A DNA stretch of 64,000 bases from NCBI GenBank assembly GCA_001970955.1, contig MPUH01000278.1, positions 1-64,000 of the forward strand, in the 5' to 3' direction. The notes under the pieces were generated by a model, which did no database searches, was not told the DNA's origin, and was given only the letters and a program-made list of their open reading frames with translations. Source of the DNA: Stentor coeruleus. Taxonomy: Eukaryota > Ciliophora > Heterotrichea > Heterotrichida > Stentoridae. The stretch's first letter is position 1, and the number at the start of each line of letters is the position of its first letter. Of the stretch, positions 22,525-33,866 are shown in pieces. Both the position numbers and the translations under genes were made by a program.

Positions 22525-22734
22525 ATGGGAAATACTCTCAATGAATGTATGAGTACAAAACAACTTAATAAAGGTGAGATGAGTGTTACAAAGAGTGAAT
22601 CAAATATATCTGAAGAGTATTTACAAAAGACTACACCTGATGATACTTTAAAACAGCTACTTTCGAGAAAGATAAATGAAGATCAGAAGCCCCGAAGTTA
22701 TGTTAAAGGTTCAGTAAAAGTTACAATCTTATAA
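22525..22734 (+). CDS. Small N-myristoylation-type protein, 69 aa
   Basis: Starts MGNTLNEC: Gly2, small residues at 5-6 and a nearby Cys8, the pattern for N-myristoylation followed by palmitoylation. The rest is hydrophilic (SVTKSESNISEEYLQKTTPDD), with no domain. It resembles in style, though not clearly in sequence, the two MGCA proteins at 45435 and 47065. Small size and no homolog make it provisional; the clean ATG and acylation signature support it. Confidence 0.5.
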   Translation: MGNTLNECMSTKQLNKGEMSVTKSESNISEEYLQKTTPDDTLKQLLSRKINEDQKPRSYVKGSVKVTIL

Positions 22735-23241
22735 GATTTAAAATAATCCTTTCATGCTATATAAACTAAATAAAAACACCTATTTTTATCTCACTAAAAA
22801 TTCACTGCCTAGTATAAAAGTTTTAGATTATATCTTCTCAGTAAAATCAAAACTTTATTCAAATCCTTTCCCACAACAAAGCCAATATTATCTCATAGTC
22901 CATCTAAATACTAGCAAAAAAATTTAAAATTATTCATCAAATCAAATAACCCAAAAACTTATAAATATCTCTATTCCCTAAAATACTTATCAAGAAAAAT
23001 TCATCCTTATATAAAATATTCCCTTGTATTTATTTTCAATGAATTCATACCATAAATACTTATTACATATAACCTTATAAATTTATTATAATCTTATCAA
23101 TATATATTTTTATTCTTTTACTATATTATANCTCATCCTTATATAAAATATTCCCTTGTATTTATTTTCAATGAATTCATACCATAAATACTTATTAAAT
23201 ATAACCTTATAAATTTATTATAATCTTATCAATATATATTT
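22735..23241. other. Intergenic, includes an assembly duplication
   Basis: Space between two converging genes. More than half of it is the 130-bp duplicated block around N23131; the remainder is AT-rich with nothing recognisable. Confidence 0.5.
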
Positions 23242-23262
23242 TTATTCTTTTACTATATTATA
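23001..23262. repeat. 130-bp direct duplication around N23131 (assembly junction)
   Basis: 23001-23130 and 23133-23262 match with a single base difference. The second copy overlaps the last codons of the coiled-coil gene that ends at 23242, so the first copy carries a stray piece of that gene's 3' end. Confidence 0.85.
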
Positions 23263-25083
23263 TTTTTTAGTAGGATACAATTTACCTTTATCTTTGTATT
23301 TTATCATCATAGCTCGTTTTAAATGCTCGCAATCCGGTCCACATTTTTTATTATGTGCTAAAAGGATTTCAAATAACTCAAGTCTTGCTTTTTTACTAAG
23401 TCCTAAATACTCTTCTTTTGTTATATTTAGTTTATTCATTATCATACTTATTTTACTCTCTTTGATTTTCTTTGATTTATTTTTGTTCCCTTTGAATTTT
23501 ATTAAAGGAGGTTGGATACTGTTTGAAAAATCATGTGAAGAATTTTCACTATCATTTGGTGATAAATTTTTTGATGTGATTTCATTATGATATTTACTTG
23601 ATAATATCGGATTTGGAGTTTTATATCTTATTTTGATATCTGGTTCTAATAATGAATAATCATTAAAATTATTAGGACTTTCATTAGAAGTTGTAGGTAA
23701 TAGATTTGGATTATCAATAAGTATTGTGCTATGGTTTGTTATATTAGCATTATTTGATCGTGATGATTGTAAATGTGTTTTTAGTTTTTTGTTTATGTTT
23801 AAGCTTTGTTTAAGTTTCGCTTCAATAGTTTTTATATTTTCTTCTTCTGCTTTAAGTTTGTCTTCTAAATTTTTTCTTTCATATGCAGTTTCATTGATTT
23901 TGATTTTTAGATCTTCTAGGTTTTCAGTGATTTCTTTAATTTTCTCATTCTTTTTATCTATAACGATAGAAGATTGTTTAAGTTTGTCTTTAGTTTTTTC
24001 AAGTTCAACTTCTGTAGTCTCAGTTTTTACTATTACTTGTTTCAGTTCTTTTATCTCTTCAGCTTTATCAGCAATTTTTTTTGCGTTTTCTTTACACAAT
24101 CTGCATGGTTTTTTCCCAAGATCCTCAACAATTTTTTTTATATCAAAAAGTTCTTGTTGTTGATTATTAAAATTCTTCTCAATATTTTCAAGTCTTTGCA
24201 ATTTTTCAGACAATGTCGAGATTTCTTGTTCTCGTTCTTTTATCATATTTTTCAAAGTATCTGAGCTTGAAAAGTTTAGAAAATTAAGTTCAGTTTGGAT
24301 ATCTCTGGTTATTAGTAAGCATCCGTGTTTATTTCGGCTTTGTAAGAATGATGGATCTTGAGAATAGTCTGAATGTTTTTGAGAGAAATTAGATGAAGAG
24401 TCAGGCAAAGGTAATGGAGGTAATGATAAAGATGAGACTATATCTGGAATTTCTATAGGTTTAAGGCTTGCTAAGAGTTTTTGTAAGGATTTTACTACTT
24501 TTGTGTGGTTCATGTTACTGACACGATCAATTAGGCTATTTAGTATTTCTATGTAATCATCGAAATCTTGGTCTTTTGAATAAATATCGAAAATATCTTC
24601 AACCTGAATACCTATTTCTTTTTTTTCTTTGATATTGAGTTCATTTATAACTAAATATTCATGATCTTTTCTAATTTTTTTATTAAGTATGCGCTGATAT
24701 GTACTCCATCCACGACCTAAACATTTAGCTAATTTTGTATCAATCAGTTTGACACTATAAATAATTCCTTCTAAAAATTTTTCACACCTTTCAAGATATT
24801 TTCTTTTAAATTTTTCTTTTATTAAATCTTTTCCTAAATTTTCATTGTGGCTTATTTCAAAATAATCCAATTCATCTTCAAGCCTTGATATTTCTTTATG
24901 CAAAGTTAAAATTGGCATTCTTTTTGGAGTAGATGAATGCCTTGGTATAAACTTGTCTAAAGAATTGTTGCCGACTTGATTTAAAAGAGCCTGATGCTTA
25001 GTTGATGGAGATGATCTAAAAACTTGCTGGTAGTAAGATTTAGTTGTCAAGGGAGATAGATTTAAGTGAGGAAAACTTTCCAT
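23242..25083 (-). CDS. Coiled-coil protein, about 613 aa
   Basis: The first ATG is at 25083 (MESFPHLNLSPLTT); the open frame further upstream has only a TTG. A Ser/Pro-rich N-terminus is followed by helical segments, then a long coiled coil from about residue 275 to 440 (KTETTEVELEKTKDKLKQSS and similar heptads). A conserved-looking C-terminal segment (LNITKEEYLGLSKKARLELF, then HNKKCGPDCEHLKRAMMIKYKDKG) contains Cys/His residues. Scattered SP/TP sites suggest regulation by phosphorylation. The layout recalls basal-body or cortical scaffold proteins; the C-terminal block would be the best search probe. I do not recognise the family. Confidence 0.75.
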   Translation of the reverse strand: MESFPHLNLSPLTTKSYYQQVFRSSPSTKHQALLNQVGNNSLDKFIPRHSSTPKRMPILTLHKEISRLEDELDYFEISHNENLGKDLIKEKFKRKYLERCEKFLEGIIYSVKLIDTKLAKCLGRGWSTYQRILNKKIRKDHEYLVINELNIKEKKEIGIQVEDIFDIYSKDQDFDDYIEILNSLIDRVSNMNHTKVVKSLQKLLASLKPIEIPDIVSSLSLPPLPLPDSSSNFSQKHSDYSQDPSFLQSRNKHGCLLITRDIQTELNFLNFSSSDTLKNMIKEREQEISTLSEKLQRLENIEKNFNNQQQELFDIKKIVEDLGKKPCRLCKENAKKIADKAEEIKELKQVIVKTETTEVELEKTKDKLKQSSIVIDKKNEKIKEITENLEDLKIKINETAYERKNLEDKLKAEEENIKTIEAKLKQSLNINKKLKTHLQSSRSNNANITNHSTILIDNPNLLPTTSNESPNNFNDYSLLEPDIKIRYKTPNPILSSKYHNEITSKNLSPNDSENSSHDFSNSIQPPLIKFKGNKNKSKKIKESKISMIMNKLNITKEEYLGLSKKARLELFEILLAHNKKCGPDCEHLKRAMMIKYKDKGKLYPTKKYNIVKE

Positions 25084-25413
25084 TTGGTAAAATATATACA
25101 AAGCGTAAATGTTGTAATTAGTAAGAAAATATTATTATGGTATTTTTTAAATCGAATTTAGAGCTCAACTCTGAAATATCAAGAGAATATCTTTGAAGAA
25201 AAAAAGTTATCAACTACAACAATCTTATAAAATATCATACTTTTTTCAAGTATCTGATTAAATATCCTTCTTATCTATAAAATAATCTTTTTTTTCTTCA
25301 AATTATTACTCCTATACCTAATCTAAAACATCTAAAATCAAAAACTCAATAAGCCCACTTTTAAATAAAATTTTGTTATTTCTTCATCTAGATTACACTC
25401 GATAATCTTAAAA
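25084..25413. other. Divergent promoter region
   Basis: 330 bp between a minus-strand and a plus-strand start. AT-rich; no repeat or structured element seen. Confidence 0.4.
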
Positions 25414-27921
25414 ATGGGTGACCAAACTGGAGAGATATCCGCTCTCAGCTACAATCTAGAAAAGAAAAAAGAAAAACTCGCTAATCTCAACTCAGAGTTA
25501 AAAAAACTAGAAAGAGATAAGCTTATAAAAACAAACCAACTTATGAACTCTGAAAGTATGCTTACTGAAATCCAAGTCAAACTTCTTGAAACGAATCAAG
25601 ATATAAAAAAATTCGCCACGGCAAATCAGGAACACGAAGATAACAATGAAGATAATATTGCAAAATTTGTTGAAGACCGTGATTTACAGGAAATTGATAA
25701 GAAACTCAAAGAAAAACTTAAAGATATTGCTGTAAAGCGTCTTCCATTAATCCCAGTAAGACAAAAAACAATACGCGACTATAAAGCAGATGAAAAAAGT
25801 GAAAGTAAACTAATGACTGTGCATTCGGTAAAAGTTTTGTTTTTAAAAGGGGTTAAAGACGGCGAGGTGCAAAAGCTTGACCGAAACAACGCATATGAAG
25901 TTTCTATACGCTTGCTAAAAAACACTATATTTAAGGATGTTAAAAAATTAGCTTGTGAATATTGGGAACTTGATGAAAACGAATATTCTTTAAGGGCATT
26001 TAATTTTTCCCTTATAGAATACATAAAAGACCCTGTAGAGATTTTTGTTAAAGAGCAGAAAATGAGCCCTGAACTTTGGCTTATACAAAAGGACGTAAAT
26101 GCTTTGAAAACTTTAACTCTGCCTGGCGACTACTTCACGGAAGAATCATCAAAAAATCAGTTCGCAAAAAATGACGGGCGAAGAAAAACAGAACTTGACA
26201 ATGATGGGAAAATTGAAAACTATAAAAAATTCCTAGAATCATTCGAAGGCATAAAAATCCACTTACCCGACAAATCCCTTATTAATGAAAACCATGAAAT
26301 CGAGCGTCTAGAAAGCTGGGAACTAAATATTTTTACCTTTTTAATAACACTTATTATCCTCGCCCTTACAGTAGCTATCCACTATGGGCTTGGAGATTTC
26401 CAAAATCGTTATTGGATAGCATATCAAATGCGCTATACTTTTAAAAACACGTAAATCTTACTTAGGATGGACTATACCGACATTAAAACCATAAGCGATA
26501 TACAAAGTTTTCTATTAGAATCAGTATCTCCGCTTTACTTTCTACAAACAGGTAACCCAGAAAATCCTTACAACAAACAATATATCGCTGTTGGAACTTT
26601 GAAAATAAGATTCTTAAGAACTATTGAAATTGACTGTACTGGAGAATTATTTGATGTAGAAAATCCTAAATGCTATGAATCTGCATATAATTCAAATACC
26701 CTTGCAAATTACCCTGATAATTTCCAAACTTATAAAACTTCAGATGAAAATAATATCACCAGTATTGTAAGTTTTATTTAGATACAAGGGGAGTTTTCTG
26801 AATATGATGGAAGTGGATATACTTGGGACTTTTATGCAAATGAATATGATAAAGAAAGGTTTGTGACAAGTTTTACTGAAGATGAGTTGTTTGGTGATAA
26901 CGATCTTAGAGCTGTGATTATAAGTTTTACACACTATTCCCCAAGTTATGATTATTGGATATTCACGCAAATAATTATTGAAAATTCTGTACTTGGATCT
27001 GTATATGTTCATCCAATATACCCAAAAGTATTTAAAGCAAGTTTATATAACTCACAATATCAGTTTTATCTAGCTTTGTTTTTTATAAGAGCATTATTAT
27101 CCCTTTACTTTATTTTCTATTATTTTTACTATGCTTTTAAGAAAAACAAATACGGTAAACGTAGTCTTAGTTATTTAATCTCATACAGAGGGATTCAAGA
27201 TCTGTTTATGGGTATGTTATTTTTTGTATCATTAGGTTATGCTTTTTCAGTAAAATGTGATGAAAATAAAATCCTTAATAGTTCAGAATTCTATGATTTC
27301 ACTAATATCAGTAATGATTTTGATACTGCTATAATCCTCAATGCCTGGTCATGTATTTTTGTTGCTTTAAGGGTAATAAACAGTCTGAGTATTAACAGAA
27401 GGATTTATATACTTAAAATGAACATTGAAATTGCTTGTAAAGGTATAGCTTTTTATATGCTCATGACACTTTCACTTATTATCGGCTTTGTATTTGTTGC
27501 TTGGACAGTTTGGGGTCCGTATTACATACATTTCCGTCGTTTTGGTCTAACTTTATTCAGTAATATTCTTTTCTCAATCGGTATCGGTAACAGTTCCTTA
27601 CTTATAAAACTCAATCTTTTCTGGACTGTGGCTTTCTATACAATTTACTTGATATTTTTAATCTTCATTACAATCTGCGCATTTATAGGCATTTATATTG
27701 ATGCATATAGAGAAATAAAGCTTTATCACGGATATGTTGATGATGAAAAAGTATGGTCGTTTATTGATTATATGCTTTGGGTGTTAGGGTGTTTTAATGA
27801 GAAAAAAATGCGTCAAAAAATCGAGGATTGGATCAAAGCAAGGAAAATCAAAGCTCAAGAAGCTGAAAAAGCTGAAGAAGATGAAGCTAATAAAGATGAT
27901 GCGGGGGAAACAGGTAAGTAG
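25414..27921 (+). CDS. Polycystin (PKD2)-like cation channel, three exons
   Basis: Two 15-nt introns (26451-26465, 26767-26781) join three open frames into 825 aa. Residues 8-70 form a coiled coil. About 134-230 looks like a ubiquitin-like fold (VHSVKVLFLKGVKDGEVQKL). Helix 1 is at 305-324. A long extracellular polycystin domain carries the family motif DNDLRAVIISFTHYSP at 485-500. Helices 2-6 follow near 541-565, 585-601, 628-645, 668-689 and 727-753, with a pore loop at about 698-718. The post-pore helix ends IDAYREIK, matching INDTYSEVK of PKD2. The pore reads SIGIGN where PKD2 has ILGD, so the filter acid is missing. The family forms tetrameric channels in cilia or internal membranes; location here is unknown. 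PP2C lies 64 bp downstream. Confidence 0.88.
26451..26465 (+). other. 15-nt intron, phase 2
   Basis: GTAAATCTTACTTAG; A at position 10. Joins ...TFKNT to MDYTDIKT. Unspliced, the frame stops at its TAA. Confidence 0.9.
26767..26781 (+). other. 15-nt intron, phase 0
   Basis: GTAAGTTTTATTTAG; A at position 10. Joins ...NNITSI to IQGEFSEYDG inside the polycystin domain, with TAG as the in-frame last codon if unspliced. Confidence 0.9.
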
Positions 27922-27985
27922 TAAAATTATGATTTTTTTTTTTACAGTGTCTTAGTTATGAAATTATGTCATATTGTATTAAATT

Positions 27986-29146
27986 ATGAGTGTGAAACGT
28001 GAGAATGTTATTGAAAGAAGTCCAAGTAGGAAGCCAAGTTTTTTAGAGAATATAAAACCTTTTACAAGACTTCATGGTGGAGACCAAACAACTTCTTCAG
28101 TTGAAAAACTTCCTCTGATAAAATCCCCGACTGGCCCAACACAGTCTAATTTTTTTAGAAACTCACTGAGGAAGTCAAGTCGCCCTGGGAGTATAGAAGA
28201 GCTTAAAAAAGAAGACCCAAGTCCTAACAAGCCTCAGCAACTAACCCCAAGATCATCATGTTCCTCACTTAACAATATAAATGCTGTGACAAGGGTCGCA
28301 TTTAAAAGCCGGGTAGGTTCAGTTAGAGCTAGGCCTAAAGTTCATAACCAAGACAGTTTTATTATCAAACCTTCACTTAAAGGTATCAAAGGACATTATA
28401 TGTTTGCAGTTTGTGATGGACATGGAACTTATGGCCATGATGTTTCTCAATATGTTAGGGATTTTTTCCCAGGTTTCCTTGAAGAATGTCTTGATAAAGA
28501 TTTATCCCCTTTAACAATAGAAAAAAGCTTCTATCAAGCTGTGACAAAACTTAATAAAGGGCTTATAGAAACTGGTATTGAAATTGCTTTTTCTGGGACG
28601 ACGATGAATTGTTTAGTACTTTTTGGCTCTCTTTGTGCTTGTGCTAATGTTGGGGATTCAAGGTCGGTACTTGGAAGAAATTTAAGAGGGAGATGGGAAG
28701 CTATATCTTTATCAGAAGATCATAATACAAAAAGAAGTGATGAAAGGACTAGAATTTTAAGCTCAAAAGGAAGAATTGGCCAGGCTGTTGATGAAGATGG
28801 AAATTTTAACGGCCCAGAACGAGTTTGGCTTATTGATGAAGATATCCCAGGTTTAGCTATGACTAGGTCTATTGGGGATAAAATATCTAAAATTGTTGGA
28901 GTTACTTCTGATCCTGAAGTTGTTATTAGAAGACTTAATAGTGATGATAAGTTTATTATTATTGCTTCAGATGGAGTTTGGGAACATGTAAATTCTGATG
29001 AAGCTGTGCAAATTGTCTGTAGTTATTACCAGGATAATAGGTTTGAAGATGCTGCGGTAGCTTTGGCTTGTGAAGCTGCGAAAAGATGGGATAAAAATGA
29101 GTACGTTGATGATATTACGGTTGTTGTAATTTTTTTGTCAATTTAG
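27986..29146 (+). CDS. PP2C-type Ser/Thr protein phosphatase
   Basis: 386 aa. A 100-residue disordered Ser/Pro-rich N-terminal extension (SPSRKPSFLENIKP) precedes the PP2C fold. Family motifs are in order: VHNQDSF (120-125), CDGHG (143-147), FSGTT, NVGDSRSV, DHNTKRSDER, MTRSIGD, ASDGVWE and DDITVVV (375-381). The metal-binding aspartates of DGHG, SDG and DD are present. The first acid of the usual N-E-D motif is Gln here (NQD), a variation seen in some PP2Cs. These are Mg2+/Mn2+ phosphatases that counter kinases in stress and cell-cycle signalling. It starts 64 bp after the polycystin stop on the same strand, so its promoter must be very compact or overlap the channel's 3' end. An activity loss cannot be judged from sequence alone. 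Confidence 0.93.
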   Translation: MSVKRENVIERSPSRKPSFLENIKPFTRLHGGDQTTSSVEKLPLIKSPTGPTQSNFFRNSLRKSSRPGSIEELKKEDPSPNKPQQLTPRSSCSSLNNINAVTRVAFKSRVGSVRARPKVHNQDSFIIKPSLKGIKGHYMFAVCDGHGTYGHDVSQYVRDFFPGFLEECLDKDLSPLTIEKSFYQAVTKLNKGLIETGIEIAFSGTTMNCLVLFGSLCACANVGDSRSVLGRNLRGRWEAISLSEDHNTKRSDERTRILSSKGRIGQAVDEDGNFNGPERVWLIDEDIPGLAMTRSIGDKISKIVGVTSDPEVVIRRLNSDDKFIIIASDGVWEHVNSDEAVQIVCSYYQDNRFEDAAVALACEAAKRWDKNEYVDDITVVVIFLSI

Positions 29147-29550
29147 AGATAAATGAGATATAGGGTTATTTATTGATAAGTTATGGATAATGGCAGAGAG
29201 AAGGGGTTTTTAATGGGATTTTGTTTTGAGGGTGTGATGGAGTTTTATTTTTTTTTGTGAAATTAGATTAGGCTTTGAGGGTAGTTTTGTTGTGGAGTTT
29301 TAAAGGAAGTGTTAGTTTTTATAATTAATGAATATATTGTTTATATTTTTGTTATTGGGATATTTTTATTATCTGTTTATATTTATCGTCATATTCTCAT
29401 GTATAAATATATGATAAGTATATATAAGTACAATAAACATACCTAAACCTATTAAAAAAAATAGTTTTTTGCATCTTATAAATTTATTTACTTCTAATTA
29501 CAAAATCCGAAAAAAGAATCAAGAAAATGATACTTTAACACAAATATATC
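29147..29550. other. Intergenic between convergent genes
   Basis: About 400 bp between two stops. The sequence switches from G/T-rich to A/C-rich on the plus strand midway, as expected where two 3' regions meet. Nothing else seen. Confidence 0.4.
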
Positions 29551-32500
29551 TTAATCTGCATTCAAAACACAAGAATTCATATTCCGCTCTTTAATTTTTA
29601 CAAGTTTCTCCCTTTCCTCAATATGCTCCCTAAACAAAAGCACCTCCTCTTCTTTTTTTGTGATCATAACATTCTTTTCTTCTAATTTCTTACTCAAGCC
29701 TGCAATTTTTATTTTTTCATTCATCAATTCTTGCTTTTCCTTTTCCAATTCTTGGGTTAATTCCTTAACATATTCAGCATCATTTTTAATATCAACCCTT
29801 TCTTTCTTTAGCCTTTCACTCGTTTCTTTAATTTCCTTTTCTTTAACTCTTAATTTACTAAGTTGTTGTTCCAGTTCATCCCTTAATCCATCAATTTCTA
29901 ATGAAATTTTATCTTTAACCCCTTCAGCTTTTAAATCTTCAGAGTCACTTATATCGCTTGATTCATTATAATCAGTTTTATGTAATTGTGTATGTAAACT
30001 TTCACTTAAAGCTCTATACATTTCAGCTTCATTTTTAGATTTTTGACTGTTTGAATATAGTTCTTTTAGTTCTTTTTTTAGCATTTCTACGTTTTTTTTG
30101 AGAATTTCGTTTTGTGTTACTAAATCCATTTCGTTTTCATAACATTCCTCTAAATCTGAGGTATTTTTTATGACGATATGATATTTTTCAGATTTAATTA
30201 AGGATTCTAGTTGGGTCATTAATTGAATATTCTCTTTTTCCCTTTTTTCTTGAAGTTGCAAAGACTTTTCAAGTTCTTGTTGGTACTTAAAACTTTCTCT
30301 TGCGATGTATTTTTCAAGCTCATTAACTTTTAGTTTTAAGACTGAGTTTTGGCTTTTGTAGGTTGCTATGATTTGGGCTTGGTTTAGGATTTCATTGTTT
30401 TGTTTATTTGATGAATCAGATTTGTAGGATTCTAAAAGGAGAATTGCCATTTCTAAGTCACCTTTTGTCCGAATTAACTCTGAGCTTGTTGATAAAAGTT
30501 CAGCTTGGCAACTCATAAGCTCATTTCTTGCTGTGTATAGTTGATTACATGTTTCTTGGAGTTCTGTTTCTAGATTTTGTGTTTCTTCTAATGATAATTG
30601 CTCAGTTAAATCTGTGTTATTGACTTGTGGATTTATTGTTATTATAATTTCAGATATTGCTTGACTGAGCTGAAATTTAGTATATTCTAATTCAGAACAC
30701 AAACACTCGATTTCTGACTTCAAAGTGATTTCAGATAATTTCAAAGCAAGAATAGATTCTTGGTATGAAGAGTTTTCTAAAAAGATCTGATCTTGTGAAG
30801 TACGTTTTTTATGCATCTCTGTTGCTGATCTAGATGCAGTTAAACCAAATAATCCTGACTGATATGTTTGAAGAAAATTATCATCAGAAAATGATAAAAG
30901 ATTCATTTTATTAAAAGGCTCAATTTTGATATCAAGACACAAATTTGTTTGGATTGATAAAAATGGTCTTATAGGCCTTGAAAGAAATTCACAAGTCTCT
31001 GCGCTTTTCAAATCATCAATTTTTAATTCTAAATCTTGAATATTTTTTTCATATTTTTCTTTTATAGCNAAATAATCCTGACTGATATGTTTGAAGAAAA
31101 TTATCATCAGAAAACGATAAAAGATTCATTTTATTAAAAGGTTCAATTTTGATATCAAGACACAAATTTGTTTGGATTGATAAAAATGGTCTTATAGGCC
31201 TTGAAAGAAATTCACAAGTCTCTGCGTTTTTCAAATCATCAATTTTTAATTCTAAATCTTGAATATTTTTTTCATATTTTTCTTTTATAGCATTCAAATT
31301 ATATTTCATTTTATTGTATTCATCACATTTTTGCTCATAAACTTCTTTCAAATTTTGGTACTCAAGCTGAATTTTTGAAACTTCCCTTTCGCTATGGGCG
31401 AGTTTAATATTTTTCTCCTCATACATTGCAGAAAGAAGTGAAAGTTCATTATTTATTTCTCTTAATGTTGAAATTTCCTCTTTCAACTGTTGATTTTCAT
31501 ACAAAACCTCTGCATTCATTAATTTCACCTGTATATTTTCCTGTGAGACGCTATCAATTTTCCTATTCGCTTCTTTAATTATATTTCCTAACTCAATCAC
31601 ACGTTGATCTAATTTCTTTTTTTCTACATCTTCAATCCTTTTATCATCAGTCTCTTGTTTTTTAATCATCCTCGCTTCTTTACTAATTTTATTTTTTTCT
31701 ATACCTAAAGTTTTGACTTCTTGTTTAGCTTCAATAAGTTCTTGTTTTAAATTATGGATTTTCGTTTTATTAGATGCAAACTCAGATTTTAGTATATCAA
31801 GTTCAACTTTTAAAGAATTTTTATCTGAGAATTCAGCTGATAGTTTATATTGAGTTAAATTGAGTTCTGTGTTTTTATATTCATTTTCATTTTTTAGTAT
31901 ACTTATTGTATTTTGAGCATTTTCTAGTTCTTTTTGTTTACTATCAACGAGCTTTTTTAAAGATAAAATTTCGGATAAAGCTGAGTTTAGTTGGGATTTT
32001 ATTGAGGCTATTAAAGGCTCGTGTGATAATGGAGATTTATTTCTTGCATCTCTTAGAGATTTTCTTGTTGAAGAAAGCTCAAGTTTAGTTTCGGTTAATT
32101 GGGAAACTGTAGCTTTGTTTGTGATTTTTAGGGTATTTAGTTCTGTTAGTAATGCATTAAACTCTTTTTCTTTTGTTTCTAGAAGTTTTTTGCTTCTGTT
32201 GTACTCGAGTTTGCAAGATTTTAATTCATTTTCAATGTCTTCATACATTATAAGATTTTCTGTGTAGTTTTCTAATTCCATTCTCAAATATGTATTTTCT
32301 ATTTTTTTGTTTTCGAGCTCATTTATAAGATAATCAAAATTAGCAGGTTTGTCTTTTTCGTTTATACGTGGGGTGTTTTTTTTATTTTTTTTGTGCTCCT
32401 GTTTAATTATAGAATCATTCATGTTATATGTTATAAATGATTTACTAAATGTGCAGTCCCCAGGATTGTATTGGTTAATACTACTATTAGGACGATTTCC

Positions 32501-33439
32501 AAAATCAGCTGACTTCCTGTATTTTTTTTCAGCACGCAAAGCTAGATAATTTTCTCTTGATGAGCTTTTCGGTAGGTTTTCAACTACATCAGGGGTATTA
32601 ACTCGATAATTATTTTTTTTTGAATAATTATACCCTTGAGGTATATCTTTTTGAACTTCTGCCAAATGAATTTTTTCAAGATTTGGAATTTTTTTTGAGA
32701 ATTTAAAAGATTTTTCAGTAATTTCAGGCTTTTGGAAACCTCTTCTATGCTCTTTATCTAAATACCCTTGAGTTTTATATATTTTTCCAACAAAATCATT
32801 AGTTTCATAAGCATTTTCTTGTGTTAAGATATTGTAAGAGTTTTGCGTTTTTAAATTTTTATCTAGGCTTTCTTCATTGCAATCATTAATTATATCATTA
32901 CTATCTGAAAGAAGTGTTTGGAATTGATTTTCTTCTTGAAAACTTGATAGTTCATCAGGAGATACTATTTTTTCTTGTATTTTGCTATACCTGATAATGG
33001 ATTTTTCAAGTTCGTATTTTTTTTGCTCAAGAGATTTTATTTCGTAGAAAGTTTGAGACTTTTGACGAGCTAGGCTCTCTTTTTCTAAGTGGATCCTTTC
33101 TTTTTCAACTTCAGCTTTGGATAATAGATTTAAAAGTTTTTTTTTCTCTTCCGCAAGCAATTGTCTTTCTCTTAATATGTTTTGACATTCATCATTAGTT
33201 TTAGTATCTTTGATTCTCATGACCTTTTCATAAAGTTTAATATGCTTTTCACTTAATTCTAATTTTTCTTCAGCAGTGTTTAATTTACTTTTTAAGTTTT
33301 CAATACTTTCTTGTTGTCCTTCGTCATCAGGATACATTGGAGATTCATATAGTCTGATGGGACTATAAGTTTTTTTTGATAATGAACTAGTGCTTCTTGA
33401 TGGTAAAACTGAATTAGGATTTGAACTGTCTTTATGCAT
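29551..33439 (-). CDS. Large coiled-coil protein, about 1,221 aa, split by an assembly duplication
   Basis: Two overlapping frames (33439 down to 31049, and 31107 down to 29551) are one gene. They share a 74-residue segment (LSRPIRPFLSIQTNLCLDIK is within it) because 30847-31068 and 31070-31291 are the same 222 bp around N31069. Removing one copy and the N leaves 3,666 nt, an exact number of codons with no stop. The ATG at 33439 starts MHKDSSNPNSVLPSRS. Nearly the whole protein is heptad coiled coil, with a Ser/Pro/Tyr-rich hinge at about 200-350. The copies differ at a few bases (one gives Asn or Ser in LKNAET/LKSAET), so they are likely alleles. Such proteins build fibres or basal-body linkers in ciliates; the exact family is not recognised. 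Confidence 0.8.
30847..31291. repeat. 222-bp duplication around N31069 inside the coiled-coil gene
   Basis: 30847-31068 and 31070-31291 match, with a few single-base differences. It creates a false frame break in the gene at 29551-33439 and is the only N junction wholly inside a coding region. Confidence 0.9.
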
Positions 33440-33503
33440 TAAATTATTATATTAGTTGCATTTTATTAATAAACTAAACTTTTAAGGTGAAAATCAGTTT
33501 TGT

Positions 33504-33772
33504 AATTCTTAAATATATGCAAAACAGTATATTGTGAGTAGATACGATGATTTTTAAATATGTGTACGTTAATTTTTTTTTTTTGAAGCATAACCTCTAA
33601 TTCTTTTCAATTACCATATATAAACCTACATTGCCTNCAATTCTTAAATATATGCAAAACAGTATATTGTGAGTAGATACGATGATTTTTAAATATGTGT
33701 ACGTTAATTTTTTTTTTTTTGAAGCATAACCTCTAATTCTTTTCAATTACCATATATAAACCTACATTGCCT
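33504..33772. repeat. 133-bp duplication around N33637 (assembly junction)
   Basis: 33504-33636 and 33639-33772 match apart from one extra T in a T-run in the second copy. Confidence 0.85.
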
Positions 33773-33866
33773 GACTTTATAATTTCCTTAAAACTCTATT
33801 AAATTAATCCAAAACCATNTGACTTTATAATTTCCTTAAAACTCTATTAAATTAATCCAAAACCAT
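33772..33866. repeat. 47-bp duplication around N33819 (assembly junction)
   Basis: 33772-33818 and 33820-33866 are identical. This junction begins where the previous one ends, as if a very short contig had been placed between two others. Confidence 0.85.

Noticed and set aside
23294-24264. Several plus-strand ORFs rich in Phe, Leu and Ser, like membrane proteins.
   Set aside because: They lie antisense to the coiled-coil gene; Lys/Glu-rich codons read backwards give Phe/Leu/Ser. The same holds for ORFs opposite the genes at 29551, 37997 and 57078.
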